Shown: positions 36,898 through 45,489, counted from the stretch's first letter. The stretch: DNA of 64,000 nt from Natronomonas salsuginis (GCF_005239135.1 NZ_QKNX01000006.1:116616-180615); one strand, 5' to 3'. A program made the numbers and translations. The notes: generated by a model not told the origin, from the letters alone.

Positions 36898-37080
36898 TCA
36901 CTCGCCGCCCTCGGCGGCGTCTTTCATGTCCTGGAGTCGGTCGATGAGCGACTCCTCCTCGTCGAACTCGAACTCCACGCTGCCGTCGTGGTCGTTCTCG
37001 TGGACGTTGACCGCGCCGCTGTCGTCCGTGTCGACGTTCTGATTCTGCTGTTCGGATTCGTCGTAGCTACCGAAGCCCAT
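36898..37080 (-). CDS. DUF5786 family haloarchaeal protein (60 aa)
   Basis: The very acidic 60-residue product starts MGFGSYDESEQQNQNVDTDD and ends in a short helix (LIDRLQDMKDAAEGGE). This conserved start is the hallmark of the haloarchaeal family DUF5786, whose role is unknown. The ATG at 37080 was chosen because it gives that start; the frame is open much further up but without family resemblance. Confidence 0.8.
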   Translation of the reverse strand: MGFGSYDESEQQNQNVDTDDSGAVNVHENDHDGSVEFEFDEEESLIDRLQDMKDAAEGGE

Positions 37081-37144
37081 ACGCCTCGAACGAGGATCTC
37101 CCGACGGAAAAGCACCCCGGGTCGACGCGTCGTCGGCGTCGCTC

Positions 37145-37432
37145 TCAGCCGAACCGGCGGAGCTGAAATTCGGCGTACCCACCGTAGGCGAACTCGAGGG
37201 AGCCGATCCACCAGTTCCACCGATCCGCCGGGCCGCCCTCGGGGGCGTCCGCAAGCTGGACCGCGACGTGTTCCGCGGTGAGGTCGATCCCCGCATTGTC
37301 GGCGTAGCGGCCGCTGTCGGCGAGGTCGCGCGCGTGTCGCGCGACGGCCCGACGCTCGGCTTCGTCGCCGCCGAACGGCTCCAGCCCCGAGACGAGCGCG
37401 TCGACGTCCAGATCGGTCTTCGGATCTTCCAC
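37145..37432 (-). CDS. Small haloarchaeal protein with aromatic C-terminus (95 aa)
   Basis: This frame has no ATG; a GTG at 37432 gives a sensible start (EDPKTDLDVDALVSGL). The first part is helical (DEAERRAVARHARDLADSG) and the C-terminus is rich in Trp, Tyr and Phe (RWNWWIGSLEFAYGGYAEFQL). The strong codon bias and regular amino-acid composition argue that it is a real gene. I do not recognise the family. It lies between DUF5786 and the divergent thioesterase. Confidence 0.6.
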   Translation of the reverse strand: MEDPKTDLDVDALVSGLEPFGGDEAERRAVARHARDLADSGRYADNAGIDLTAEHVAVQLADAPEGGPADRWNWWIGSLEFAYGGYAEFQLRRFG

Positions 37433-37527
37433 GCTGGAAATACCGCCCGGATCGACTTGAGCGTGTGGTCGACCGGGACGGCGCGGCAACCCAAGCGTAC
37501 AATCCGTCGCCGTCCCGACCTGCGGGC

Positions 37528-37986
37528 ATGACGGAGCCACAGCCGAGCGAGATTCCGGACGACGCCGCAGAGTTGCTCCAGACGTATCTCGACGCTGAAC
37601 ACGGCTTTCTCTCGTGGCTCAACTTCACCGTCGACCGCCTCGAAACCGACCGAATGGTGGCGACGATCCCGTTCGACGAGAAGCTCACGAATCCGACCGA
37701 ACCGCCGACCGTCCAAGGTGGTATCGCTTCCACGCTCATCGACGTGGTCGGCGGCATCGTCCTCCGACCGTATCTCACCGACCCGATCAACGACGATCTG
37801 GCGACGATCAACCTCAACGTCAACTACCTCCGGCCGGCTGCGGGCGATCTGACGGCGACCGCGGAGGTCGTCAGAGTCGGCGGCAGCGTCGGCGTCTCGA
37901 CCGTCGGGGTCGAGAGCCAAAGCCACGACGGCGAGGCGTGTCTGGTCGCCGTCGGGCAGGGGGCCTATCGGCTCTTTCGGAGCTGA
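37528..37986 (+). CDS. PaaI-family hotdog thioesterase
   Basis: This 152-residue hotdog protein has the PaaI motif VQGGIASTLIDVVGG (HGG with Gln instead of His) and the strand TINLNVNYLRPA that follows it in this family. PaaI-type enzymes hydrolyse aryl- or acyl-CoA thioesters. The ATG at 37528 is divergent from the gene at 37432. A YbgC-type thioesterase also occurs in this window (18560), so substrate division is likely. Confidence 0.85.
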   Translation: MTEPQPSEIPDDAAELLQTYLDAEHGFLSWLNFTVDRLETDRMVATIPFDEKLTNPTEPPTVQGGIASTLIDVVGGIVLRPYLTDPINDDLATINLNVNYLRPAAGDLTATAEVVRVGGSVGVSTVGVESQSHDGEACLVAVGQGAYRLFRS

Positions 37987-38073
37987 TCGCGTGACGGGAA
38001 TCGGTCTCCGAAGCCGTCGCACGGTCCGGGAATCGGACGAACACATATGGATCGTGGGGCCGAACCACCGGTC

Positions 38074-38841
38074 ATGAGCGCGACAGCACCCTTCGTCAAC
38101 GGTGGCGATCCGGCCGGGACGATCCTCGTCACTCGGCTGCTCGCCCACGCTTCGATCGCCGTCGCAGCGGCCATCCTGCTCGTCTTCTTGGCGGTCTACG
38201 TCCGCCGCGTGCTCGCCGAGGGATTCGACTACGAGTGGGGGTACCTCGCCGTCGCGATCGGCGCCGCGATCGTCTACGGCGTCGCCGGTATCGCAACCGA
38301 TCTGACCGGCCGCGTGTGGCTCGCCGTCTTCGCGGAGGGGGCGGTGCTGTTTTTCATCCTCTTCATCGCGCTCGGACTCCGGGCGATGTATCACGCCGAC
38401 CGCCCCGACGGGGCGTCGGGCCGGCTGCTTCCCGTGTGGGTCGACGGCCTCGTGGTCGTCGGCTTCGTTGCCGCGTGGTGGATCGGCTACGTCGCCGCTG
38501 ACGCGTGGACGCGCCCCGTCGTCGCCGTCGGCTGGATCGGCGCGTCGATCTGGGCGATCTTTTACGGCGTTCGAACAACGCGCGCACACGAGGGGACGAC
38601 GTTCTCCGCGATCACGCGACACCTGCTGCCGGCGACCGTCTGCGTCGTCGGGATCGTCGTGACGGATCTGGCGAGCGGCGTCGTCGGCCTCGATCGCAGC
38701 GTCGTCGATGCGGTCTGGCTCGTCGGGACGGTCCTCGTCGCCGCGTTCCTGTTCAACACCGCGGTCGCCATCCGCCAGCAGGAGGGCGAGGTCGAGCGGA
38801 TGTTCGATCGGACGACGTGGCGCCAACAGCGGCTGGACTGA
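38074..38841 (+). CDS. Seven-helix membrane protein of unknown function
   Basis: This 255-residue protein has seven hydrophobic helices with short loops and no Lys at all, which excludes a retinal Schiff base. The segments AIYGV-like GAAIVYGVAGIATDL, FFILFIALGLRAMYHAD and FVAAWWIGYVAADAW hold most of the conserved-looking residues. It ends in a charged tail (RQQEGEVERMFDRTTW). A TATA-like ACATATGG near 38042-38049 fits a leaderless start at ATG 38074 better than the ATG at 38047, which would start inside the promoter. Function unknown. Confidence 0.7.
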   Translation: MSATAPFVNGGDPAGTILVTRLLAHASIAVAAAILLVFLAVYVRRVLAEGFDYEWGYLAVAIGAAIVYGVAGIATDLTGRVWLAVFAEGAVLFFILFIALGLRAMYHADRPDGASGRLLPVWVDGLVVVGFVAAWWIGYVAADAWTRPVVAVGWIGASIWAIFYGVRTTRAHEGTTFSAITRHLLPATVCVVGIVVTDLASGVVGLDRSVVDAVWLVGTVLVAAFLFNTAVAIRQQEGEVERMFDRTTWRQQRLD

Positions 38842-38903
38842 CGACCGCAACCGCCCCCGGCGCGTACCGCCCCGAGCCGAACATACTTTCGAGACGCAGC
38901 CGT

Positions 38904-39962
38904 ATGGCGGACATGTCACGGCTGACACGCCGTCGGTTCCTCGCCGGCGCGGCCGGAGTCGCCGCCGGACTCGCCGGTTGTACGACTGGTGCTCGGGATC
39001 CGCCCGAGCCGATCGAACCGCTCGACGCGCCGGTTGACGGCGGTTCGAAGTACGCCGCCGCGTACGAGCGGACCATCCGGTCGGTCGTCTTCGTTGGCGA
39101 CGAATCCGGCGGCGGCTCGGGGTTCGTCCACGACGGCGTCGTCGTCACGAACCAACACGTCGTCGGCGACGCCGAAACGATCGACGTTCGCTTCGAGAAC
39201 GGCGAGTGGCGCAGCGCGGGCGTCACCGCGACGGACGTGTACGCCGACCTCGCCGTCCTCTCGACGGACGTTCCAGACTACGCCCGACCGCTGTCGTTCG
39301 TCGAGTCGATCCCCGCGGTCGGCACCGAAGTGCTCGCGCTGGGGAGTCCCTTCGGTCTCGAGTCCTCCGTTTCGGCCGGGATAATTAGCGGTAAGAACCG
39401 GTCGCTCCCCAACGAACAGACCGGCTTTTCGATCCCGAACACCGTCCAGACCGACGCCGGATTGGACCCCGGAAACAGCGGCGGGCCGCTGGTCACGATG
39501 GAGGGAATCGTGACCGGCGTCGCCGTCGCGGGTGCGGGCACGAGCGTCGGGTTCGCCGTCTCGCCGCTGCTCGCTCGTCGGGTGCTCCCGGAGTTGATTC
39601 GGACCGGCAACTACGATCATCCGTTCCTCGGTATTCAACTCGTGAACGTGACGCCGGCCATCGCCGAGGCGAACGAGCTCGACGAGGCTCGCGGCGTGCT
39701 CGTCGTGGCTACCGCTGCCGGGACGCCGGCCGCCGGGACCTTCCGAGACGTCACGAGCGAGACGGAGATCGACGGACGACCGGTCCCCGTCGGCGGCGAC
39801 GTCCTCGTCGAGCTCGCGGGCAACGCGATCGACTCGAACGCGGATCTGGGAACGACGCTCGCGCTCGAACTCTCGCCCGGCGACCGCGTTCCGGCGACGG
39901 TGATCCGCGACGGCGAACTGCGGGAGTTGACCGTCGGCATCGGTGCGCGGCCGGAGCCCTGA
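38904..39962 (+). CDS. Tat-exported lipoprotein serine protease, HtrA/DegP-like
   Basis: This 352-residue protein starts with a twin-arginine signal (LTRRRFLAGAAGVAAGLAGC) whose C-region is a lipobox, LAGC, so the mature protein should be a surface lipoprotein exported folded through Tat. The trypsin-like domain has His in NQHVVGD, Asp in YADLAVLS and Ser in DPGNSGGPLV. A PDZ domain (LGIQLVNVTPAIAEANEL onward) follows. HtrA proteases degrade or refold damaged extracytoplasmic proteins. Either ATG, 38904 or 38913, could be used. Confidence 0.9.
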   Translation: MADMSRLTRRRFLAGAAGVAAGLAGCTTGARDPPEPIEPLDAPVDGGSKYAAAYERTIRSVVFVGDESGGGSGFVHDGVVVTNQHVVGDAETIDVRFENGEWRSAGVTATDVYADLAVLSTDVPDYARPLSFVESIPAVGTEVLALGSPFGLESSVSAGIISGKNRSLPNEQTGFSIPNTVQTDAGLDPGNSGGPLVTMEGIVTGVAVAGAGTSVGFAVSPLLARRVLPELIRTGNYDHPFLGIQLVNVTPAIAEANELDEARGVLVVATAAGTPAAGTFRDVTSETEIDGRPVPVGGDVLVELAGNAIDSNADLGTTLALELSPGDRVPATVIRDGELRELTVGIGARPEP

Positions 39963-39990
39963 GCCGGCGTCGACCCACCGGCCCCCCGGC

Positions 39991-40398
39991 TCACTCCTCG
40001 GCGTCGTCGCTCTCGGCGTCCTCGAGCAGCCCGCGCAGCTCCGGAATCGTCGCCGTGAGCTCGCCCACCTGCTCGTGGGCCGTCGTGATCCGCCCGAGGG
40101 TCTCTTCGAGCTCGGCGAGCTCGTTCTCGAGGTCGTCGGCGTCCTCGAAGGCGTCGGCCTTCCTGCCGATCGCGAACCACTTTTTCGCGTCCCTGAGGTG
40201 CGCCTCGGCGTCGCCCGTGTCGAGCGCGCCCTTCAGGCCGTTGAGGACGCCGAGCGTGTTGTCAGCCTCGGCATCCCAGACGGCGTCGGCTTCGGGGAGG
40301 GCCGCTCTCGCCGCGTCGAGGCTCGATTCGACATCCTCGCGCATCTCCGTCGCGGCTTCATCGAACAGTTCGTCGTCGTCGAGTGTCGCCTGACTCAT
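39991..40398 (-). CDS. DUF5790 family haloarchaeal protein (135 aa)
   Basis: This highly acidic, all-helical 135-residue protein has the start MSQATLDDDELFDEAATEMR and a coiled-coil-like stretch (DDLENELAELEETLGRI). The pattern matches the conserved haloarchaeal family DUF5790, role unknown. It is expressed on its own, convergent with the protease gene and followed upstream by mptD. Confidence 0.75.
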   Translation of the reverse strand: MSQATLDDDELFDEAATEMREDVESSLDAARAALPEADAVWDAEADNTLGVLNGLKGALDTGDAEAHLRDAKKWFAIGRKADAFEDADDLENELAELEETLGRITTAHEQVGELTATIPELRGLLEDAESDDAEE

Positions 40399-40473
40399 AT
40401 CGGATCTCTTGTGCGCCTGCGGTTAAAAACACGCCGCGAAGCGAAAGTGAAGATCGCGGTCGCGAGCCGGCCG

Positions 40474-40863
40474 CTACGGACGCTCGACGCGGTCGAGTTG
40501 CATCCGCGGGTAGTCGCCGTCCATCGCCATCGAGGCGACGACGGTCGCGCCCTCGTAGTCGATCACGATCTCGACATCGATGAACCGACCCGTGAGTTCC
40601 GTGTACTCGGCCGATTGGGCGGCGAGCGCTGCCTCGAGTTCGTCGTCGCGGATCTCGACCGTCACGTCGGTGCAGAACGGCTGGTTCTCGATCGATTCCT
40701 CCATCGCACGCGCGAGGCTCGCGCTGCTGTCCGGCGAGACGGGCGTTCCCGCGAACTGGTGGTACAGGCTTCCGAACTTGATCCCTGCCTCGAAGCAGGC
40801 TGTATCCGGCGTGGTCGGGTCCATGCCGACCGCTCGGTCGCTGTCCACTAATTCGTTCGCCAT
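40474..40863 (-). CDS. mptD: Archaeal dihydroneopterin aldolase
   Basis: This 129-residue protein resembles MptD, which cleaves dihydroneopterin to 6-hydroxymethyl-dihydropterin in archaeal pterin biosynthesis (folate or methanopterin side). Characteristic segments are CFEAGIKFGSLYHQFAGTPVS near the N-terminus, the TDVTVEIRDDELEAAL helix and YTELTGRFIDVEI. The frame extends to ATG 40917, but the extra 18 residues (MRSETAVRIPSEPMIRVP) are absent from family members as I know them, so ATG 40863 is preferred. It is divergent from the aIF2-beta gene. Confidence 0.8.
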   Translation of the reverse strand: MANELVDSDRAVGMDPTTPDTACFEAGIKFGSLYHQFAGTPVSPDSSASLARAMEESIENQPFCTDVTVEIRDDELEAALAAQSAEYTELTGRFIDVEIVIDYEGATVVASMAMDGDYPRMQLDRVERP

Positions 40864-40943
40864 CGGGACGCGGATCATCGGCTCGCTCGGGATGCGGACC
40901 GCCGTCTCGGAACGCATTTACCGCTCACGCCCGTTCGGACCGT

Positions 40944-41555
40944 ATGGAATACGAATCGAGTCTCGACCGAGCGCTCGAAGCCGTCCCGGACATCGGGTCG
41001 GCGAGCGAGCGGCTCTCGGTCCCCGATGCGGTCGCACAACCCGACGGCGCGTTCACGCGATTTACGAATCTCGATGCGATCGCCGACGCGCTGAACCGCG
41101 ACACGGATCACGTCCACCGCTACGTCCAGCAGACACTCGCGACCTCCGGAAAACTCGACGAGGGCGTCGGCCGATACAACGGAAACTTCGACGCCAGCGA
41201 TTTCGAGCGCGTGATCGACGATTACACCGAGGAGTACGTCCTCTGTAGCGAGTGCGGGCTGCCGGACACCCGCCTCGTCCAGGAGAATCGCACCCTTATG
41301 CTCCGGTGTGACGCGTGTGGTGCGTTCCGCCCCGTCTCGAAGAACAAGCGATCGAACACCACCCAAGAGCGCCAAGACGACGTGCAGGCCGGCAAGACCT
41401 ACACGGTGAAGGTGACCGACACCGGCCGGAAGGGCGACGGCGTCGCCCACCGCGGCGACTACACGATCTTCGTTCCGGGGGCCAGCGAGGGCGACGTCGT
41501 CGACATCTACATCGAGAGCACCAGCGGCAATCTCGCCTTCTCGCGGCTCGCCTGA
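40944..41555 (+). CDS. Translation initiation factor aIF2 subunit beta with C-terminal TRAM domain
   Basis: The first 140 residues are aIF2-beta: the DAIADALNRDTDHVHRYVQQ helix, the KLDEGVGRYNGNF core, and the zinc ribbon CSECGLPDTRL...CDACGAFRPV that contacts the aIF2-gamma subunit. Residues about 145-203 form a TRAM domain (VKVTDTGRKGDGVAHRGDYT, VPGASEGDVVDIYI), an RNA-binding OB-like fold. aIF2 delivers initiator tRNA. The fusion to TRAM is, to my knowledge, a haloarchaeal habit. TATA-like CATTTACC (40914-40921) fits a leaderless start. Confidence 0.85.
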   Translation: MEYESSLDRALEAVPDIGSASERLSVPDAVAQPDGAFTRFTNLDAIADALNRDTDHVHRYVQQTLATSGKLDEGVGRYNGNFDASDFERVIDDYTEEYVLCSECGLPDTRLVQENRTLMLRCDACGAFRPVSKNKRSNTTQERQDDVQAGKTYTVKVTDTGRKGDGVAHRGDYTIFVPGASEGDVVDIYIESTSGNLAFSRLA

Positions 41556-41663
41556 CGACTTTTCTTGACGATTGTTCATTAAATTGTCTACCCGGCGACT
41601 AAAACCCAACATCCGTTTCGTGCGAATATTGCCAAACCACCGGATACGGGGCGAAACACGCCG

Positions 41664-41673
41664 GATTTATATC
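41664..41673 (+). promoter_or_regulatory. TATA box of the aconitase gene
   Basis: GATTTATATC lies 26-35 bases before the ATG at 41699. The preceding 41556-41600 contains T-rich sequence (CTTTTCTTG) that may terminate the aIF2-beta transcript. Confidence 0.55.
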
Positions 41674-41698
41674 CGTGGACAATCGATTGATGAACGAT

Positions 41699-43684
41699 AT
41701 GGGACAGACGATTGCCGAAAAAATTCTCGACGACCATCTCGTCGAAGGTGAACTCGAAACCGGAGAGGAGATCGGTATCGAGATCGATCAGGTGCTGACA
41801 CAGGACACGACGGGGACGCTCGTGTGGCTGCAGTTCGAGGCGCTCGGCCTCGACGAGGTCCAGACGGAACTCGCCGCGCAGTACTGTGATCACCAGACGT
41901 ATCAGTTCGACTTCAAGAACACCGACGACCACCGCTTCCTCCGCAGCGCCGCGGGGACGTTCGGGGCCTACTACAGCCGCCCCGGCAACGGTATCTGTCA
42001 CAACGTCCACAAAGAGAACTTCGCCGCGCCCGGCAAGACGCTCCTCGGCTCGGACAGCCACACGCCGACGCCAGGCGGCCTCGGCCAGCTCGCGATCGGT
42101 TCGGGTGGCCTCGACGTCGCCGTCGCGATGGGCGGCGGCGCCTACTACATCGAGATGCCGGAAGTCGTCAACGTCCACCTCACGGGCGAACTCCCCGACT
42201 GGGCGACCGCGAAGGACATCGCGCTCCACTTGCTCGGTGAGCTCTCGGTGAAAGGCGGCGTCGGCAAGATCTTCGAGTACAGCGGCCCCGGCGTCGAGTC
42301 GCTGACCGTCCCCGAGCGGACGACGATCACGAACCTCGGCACGGAGCTCGGTGCCACCTCCTCGATCTTCCCGACCGACGAGAAGACGAAGGACTGGCTG
42401 TCGCGGATCGGCCGCGAGGACGAGTACGTCGACCTCCAGGCCGACGAGGACGCCGAATACGCCGACACGATCGAGGTCGACCTCGCCGAGCTCGAACCGC
42501 TCATCGCCTGCCCGTCGATGCCCGACAAGGTCGTGCCCGTCCGCGAGGTCGCCGGCACGGACGTCGAGCAGGTCATCATCGGCTCCTGTACGAACGGCGC
42601 CTACGAGGACATCCTCCCCGGCGCGAAGATGCTCGAGGGCCGCACGATCGACCGGAAGACCGAGATGATCGTCGCGCCCGGCTCGAAGCAGGCCTCCGAG
42701 ATGCTCGCCCGCGAGGGCTGGACCGCGGAGATGATGGCTGCCGGCGTCAACTTCTCCGAGGCGACGTGCGGTGCCTGCATCGGTATCGGTCACGTGCCCT
42801 CCTCCGATTCGGTTTCGCTGCGAACATTCAACCGGAACTTCGAGGGTCGATCCGGGATCGAGGACGACAACGTCTACCTCTGCTCGCCCGAGGTCGCCAC
42901 CGCGGCGGCGATCGCCGGCGAGATCGTCGACCCGCGCGACCTCGCCGACGAACTCGGCGACCTCGATGCGCCTGGCCTCCAGATGGCCGACAAGTACAGC
43001 GAGGGGATGGGACGGGACGACCCCGATATAATCTCGCCCGACGAGGCCGTCGACGACGACCTGATCAAAGGTCCGAACATCGGCGACGTGCCCCTGAAAG
43101 ACGAACTCGACGCCGACATCTCCGGGCCGGCCCTCCTGAAGATGGAGGACAACATCACGACCGACCACATCATCCCGGCAACGCAGGACATCCTGATGTA
43201 CCGGTCGAACATCCCGAAGCTCTCGGAGTTCACGCTCTCTCGCGTCGACGAGACCTTCGCCCAGCGCTCGCTCGACTCCGATGGCGGCTTCCTCGTTGCG
43301 GGCGAGAACTACGGACAGGGCTCCTCGCGTGAGCACGCGGCACTGTGCCCGATGTACCTCGGTATCGAGGGCGTCCTCGCACAGAGCTTCGCCCGCATCC
43401 ACAAGGCGAACCTGTTCAACTTCGGGCTCCTCCCGCTGGAGATCGACGCCGACGACTACGAGAAGATCGAGCAGGGCGACGACATCGAGATCGTGGACGA
43501 CGTCGCCGAGGCCGTCCGATCCGGCCAAGAGGAGTTCACCGTCCGCGTCAACGACGACTGGGAACTCACGGCCACGCTCGACGCCTCCGAGCGTGAGCGA
43601 CAGATCCTCGCCGACGGCGGCAAGCTCTCGCACACGAAAAAGCAGGCCGAAGGCGACAGCGGCGCGGCGCCCGCCGACGACTGA
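41699..43684 (+). CDS. Aconitate hydratase
   Basis: This 661-residue enzyme isomerises citrate and isocitrate in the TCA cycle. The [4Fe-4S] ligands are the Cys in IIGSCTNG and the pair in ATCGACIG. Other motifs are SDSHTPTPGGLGQL and, in the swivel domain, NYGQGSSREHAALCP. It is the shorter archaeal/mitochondrial-like type of aconitase rather than the 900-residue AcnA. The ATG at 41699 was chosen over a GTG at 41675 because of the family N-terminus and the TATA box at 41664-41673. It stands alone. Confidence 0.9.
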   Translation: MGQTIAEKILDDHLVEGELETGEEIGIEIDQVLTQDTTGTLVWLQFEALGLDEVQTELAAQYCDHQTYQFDFKNTDDHRFLRSAAGTFGAYYSRPGNGICHNVHKENFAAPGKTLLGSDSHTPTPGGLGQLAIGSGGLDVAVAMGGGAYYIEMPEVVNVHLTGELPDWATAKDIALHLLGELSVKGGVGKIFEYSGPGVESLTVPERTTITNLGTELGATSSIFPTDEKTKDWLSRIGREDEYVDLQADEDAEYADTIEVDLAELEPLIACPSMPDKVVPVREVAGTDVEQVIIGSCTNGAYEDILPGAKMLEGRTIDRKTEMIVAPGSKQASEMLAREGWTAEMMAAGVNFSEATCGACIGIGHVPSSDSVSLRTFNRNFEGRSGIEDDNVYLCSPEVATAAAIAGEIVDPRDLADELGDLDAPGLQMADKYSEGMGRDDPDIISPDEAVDDDLIKGPNIGDVPLKDELDADISGPALLKMEDNITTDHIIPATQDILMYRSNIPKLSEFTLSRVDETFAQRSLDSDGGFLVAGENYGQGSSREHAALCPMYLGIEGVLAQSFARIHKANLFNFGLLPLEIDADDYEKIEQGDDIEIVDDVAEAVRSGQEEFTVRVNDDWELTATLDASERERQILADGGKLSHTKKQAEGDSGAAPADD

Positions 43685-43726
43685 GACGGCACTCGCTCCG
43701 ACTTTTTATTTGCGTCCGATCCGTGA

Positions 43727-44104
43727 GTGACGTCGTCGTTCCGGCGCCGCGAGCGCTGGGCGTCCTCGCTCACGATGATCTCCGTCCCCCGCGACTCGAT
43801 CCCGCCCGCCCTCGAGACCGCGGCGCGACGCGTCCGCCGCCACTTCGTGATCGACACGCGGGCGCTGGCGGCGCTTCGGATCACTCTCGGCGGGATCCTC
43901 CTGTTCGATCTCCTTGCTCGGGCGGGGAACTTCGATCTGTTGTACAGCGCCGACGGGCTCTATCCGCTCTCTGTCCACGCCGCCGCCTACGGATCGTCAG
44001 GACTGGTCTCGCTGCACGCGCTCTCGGACACCGCTGTGTTTCAGAGGTACCTGCCACGTTCCCAACACCCATATAGCGATCCAAAACGGTCATCGACGGG
44101 GTGA
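43727..44104 (+). pseudogene. Truncated HTTM-domain membrane protein
   Basis: A TATA-like TTTTTATT (43702-43709) sits 25 bases before the GTG at 43727, consistent with a leaderless start. The product begins with a polar tail and then shows the N-terminus of an HTTM protein (TRALAALRITLGGILLFDLL, FDLLYSADGLYPLSV), a family of multi-helix membrane proteins related to gamma-carboxylases that should run to 400 residues or more. After SDTAVFQ (about 44045) the frame continues in unrelated sequence, which on the other strand is the end of a truncated VapC gene, and stops at 44104. No further HTTM sequence is found before the next gene. Confidence 0.75.
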
Positions 44105-44201
44105 CGAGTAGTACGCTTTCGGCTTCGAGCTCACGCTCTTTGGTAACGGCGGCCTCGTCACCGTCGATGACATCCCGAATAAAACTCGTATCGACGATCA
44201 T
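44047..44201 (-). pseudogene. Truncated VapC-like PIN toxin
   Basis: The minus strand from ATG 44201 encodes MIVDTSFIRDVIDGDEAAV and continues to TPSMTVLDRYMGVGNVAG, the N-terminal third of a VapC PIN-domain ribonuclease with its first catalytic Asp (VDTSF). The sequence then breaks into the opposite-strand remnant of an HTTM gene near 44045-44050. The remaining PIN acidic residues are lost, so it cannot be an active toxin. The ATG follows the decayed antitoxin frame with 2 bases between, the normal VapBC arrangement. Confidence 0.75.
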
Positions 44202-44203
44202 CG

Positions 44204-44432
44204 CTATTCAAACCGATCCGAGATTTCACAAACTTCTTCGCGGTCCGCTTCATCAGCGGTTTCGATGGCCTCTCACATCTCACGCACCTGCTTTCGGTCG
44301 AAGACATCGGGGATCGCAGAGTGATCGCCCACCGATCAACCGTGCGACGGCGCCGCTGAACGACTCGTCATCGCGCTTGTTTGCCTTGATTCGCTCGTAC
44401 ACGTCATCTTCGAGACGGATCTGATGCGACAT
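44204..44432 (-). pseudogene. Decayed VapB-like antitoxin
   Basis: The frame from ATG 44432 begins MSHQIRLEDDVYERIKANKR and DESFSGAVARLIGGRSL, as in the haloarchaeal VapB-like antitoxin family. At a C-run (GGGG on the plus strand, 44309-44312) it shifts and ends early. The +1 frame then resumes the family ending (PDVFDRKQVREM, EAIETADEADREEV), but contains a TGA at 44273-44275 before the natural stop at 44204-44206. So it has one frameshift and one nonsense change. It was co-oriented with the broken VapC. Confidence 0.75.
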
Positions 44433-44479
44433 CTCTGTTGACAGTGTTGACGCTCTACGAGAATGATGAGTGGGGTGGC

Positions 44480-45394
44480 TCAGTACGGTGAACACACCAG
44501 TTCGATCCCCGTCTCGAAGTCGATCGCCGGCTCCCACCCGGTCGCCGCGTTGAGCTTCGAGTAGTCCGCGCAGGTGTCGTGGACGTACACCGACTCGGGG
44601 ATCGGATTCTCCACGTATTCGGCCTCGACGTTCGTCCCCAACTCCGCGTTCAGGAGGTCGACGACCTCGTTGAACGAGTAGCGCTCGCCGGTCCCGACGT
44701 TGTACACGCCGTCGAGTCGGTGCTCGGCGGCGAGTTCGATCCCGCTGACGATATCGGAGACGTGCGTGAAGTCGCGGGTCTGGGTGCCGTCGCCGTACAG
44801 CACCGGCGATTCCCCGTTGACGATGTCGTCGGCGAACTGCGCGATCACGTTCGCGTACTCGCCCTTGTGTTCCTCCGCGCCGCCGTAGCCCTGATACACG
44901 GAGAAGAATCGGAGGCCGGACAGCGACATCCCGTAGTGGTTCGAAAAGTACTCCGCGTAGCGCTCGCGGGCGAGCTTCGAGGCCTCATAGCCCGTGTTGA
45001 CGGCCACGTCCATGTCCTCGGGAGAGGGCTCGGTCCGCGAGCCGTAGATCGATGACGTCGAGGCGTAGACGACGGTGTCACAGCCGTCTTGACGCGCTTG
45101 ATCGACGACGTTGACGAACCCCTCGACGTTCACGCGCGCGCCGCGCCGAGGCTCCTCCTCGTGCATCGCGTACGAGGACAGCGCCGCGAGGTGAAAGACG
45201 ACGTCCACGTCGGTCGGCAGGTCGTCGTCGAGGACGGATCGGTCGTAAAACGCCACGCCGTCGTCGAGATTCTCGGGCGTCCCGAGGTAACAGTCGTCGA
45301 CGACGACGACGTCGTTGTCTTCGGCCAGCCGGTTCGCCAGGTTCGAGCCGATGAACCCCGCCCCACCCGTGACGAGGACGCGTTGGTCCTGCAT
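44480..45394 (-). CDS. NAD-dependent sugar-nucleotide epimerase/dehydratase (GalE-like)
   Basis: This 304-residue extended SDR has TGGAGFIGSN for NAD, an acidic residue after strand 2 (VVVVDDCYLG), the STSSIYG catalytic Ser/Thr region and the YEASK catalytic Tyr-x3-Lys. The C-terminal half (YGDGTQTRDFTHVSD, GVYNVGTGERYS) is typical of UDP-glucose 4-epimerase and related enzymes that supply sugars for surface glycans. The exact substrate is not defined. It is divergent from rtcB across a 95-base gap. No other glycan genes are adjacent. Confidence 0.85.
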   Translation of the reverse strand: MQDQRVLVTGGAGFIGSNLANRLAEDNDVVVVDDCYLGTPENLDDGVAFYDRSVLDDDLPTDVDVVFHLAALSSYAMHEEEPRRGARVNVEGFVNVVDQARQDGCDTVVYASTSSIYGSRTEPSPEDMDVAVNTGYEASKLARERYAEYFSNHYGMSLSGLRFFSVYQGYGGAEEHKGEYANVIAQFADDIVNGESPVLYGDGTQTRDFTHVSDIVSGIELAAEHRLDGVYNVGTGERYSFNEVVDLLNAELGTNVEAEYVENPIPESVYVHDTCADYSKLNAATGWEPAIDFETGIELVCSPY

Positions 45395-45458
45395 ACGCGA
45401 CCGTCGTCGAATCGGCACAAAAACGTTGCGAGCGAGGAGTCGAGCGCACTGCCGCGAA

Positions 45459-45468
45459 CTTAAATACC
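45459..45468 (+). promoter_or_regulatory. TATA box of the rtcB gene
   Basis: CTTAAATACC lies 22-31 bases before the GTG start at 45490, predicting a leaderless mRNA. Confidence 0.55.
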
Positions 45469-45489
45469 AGAACGGATAACCTCCTCTCA

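Noticed and set aside
38074..38841. Bacteriorhodopsin-like protein
   Set aside because: Seven helices are present, but there is no Lys for retinal and no rhodopsin motif.
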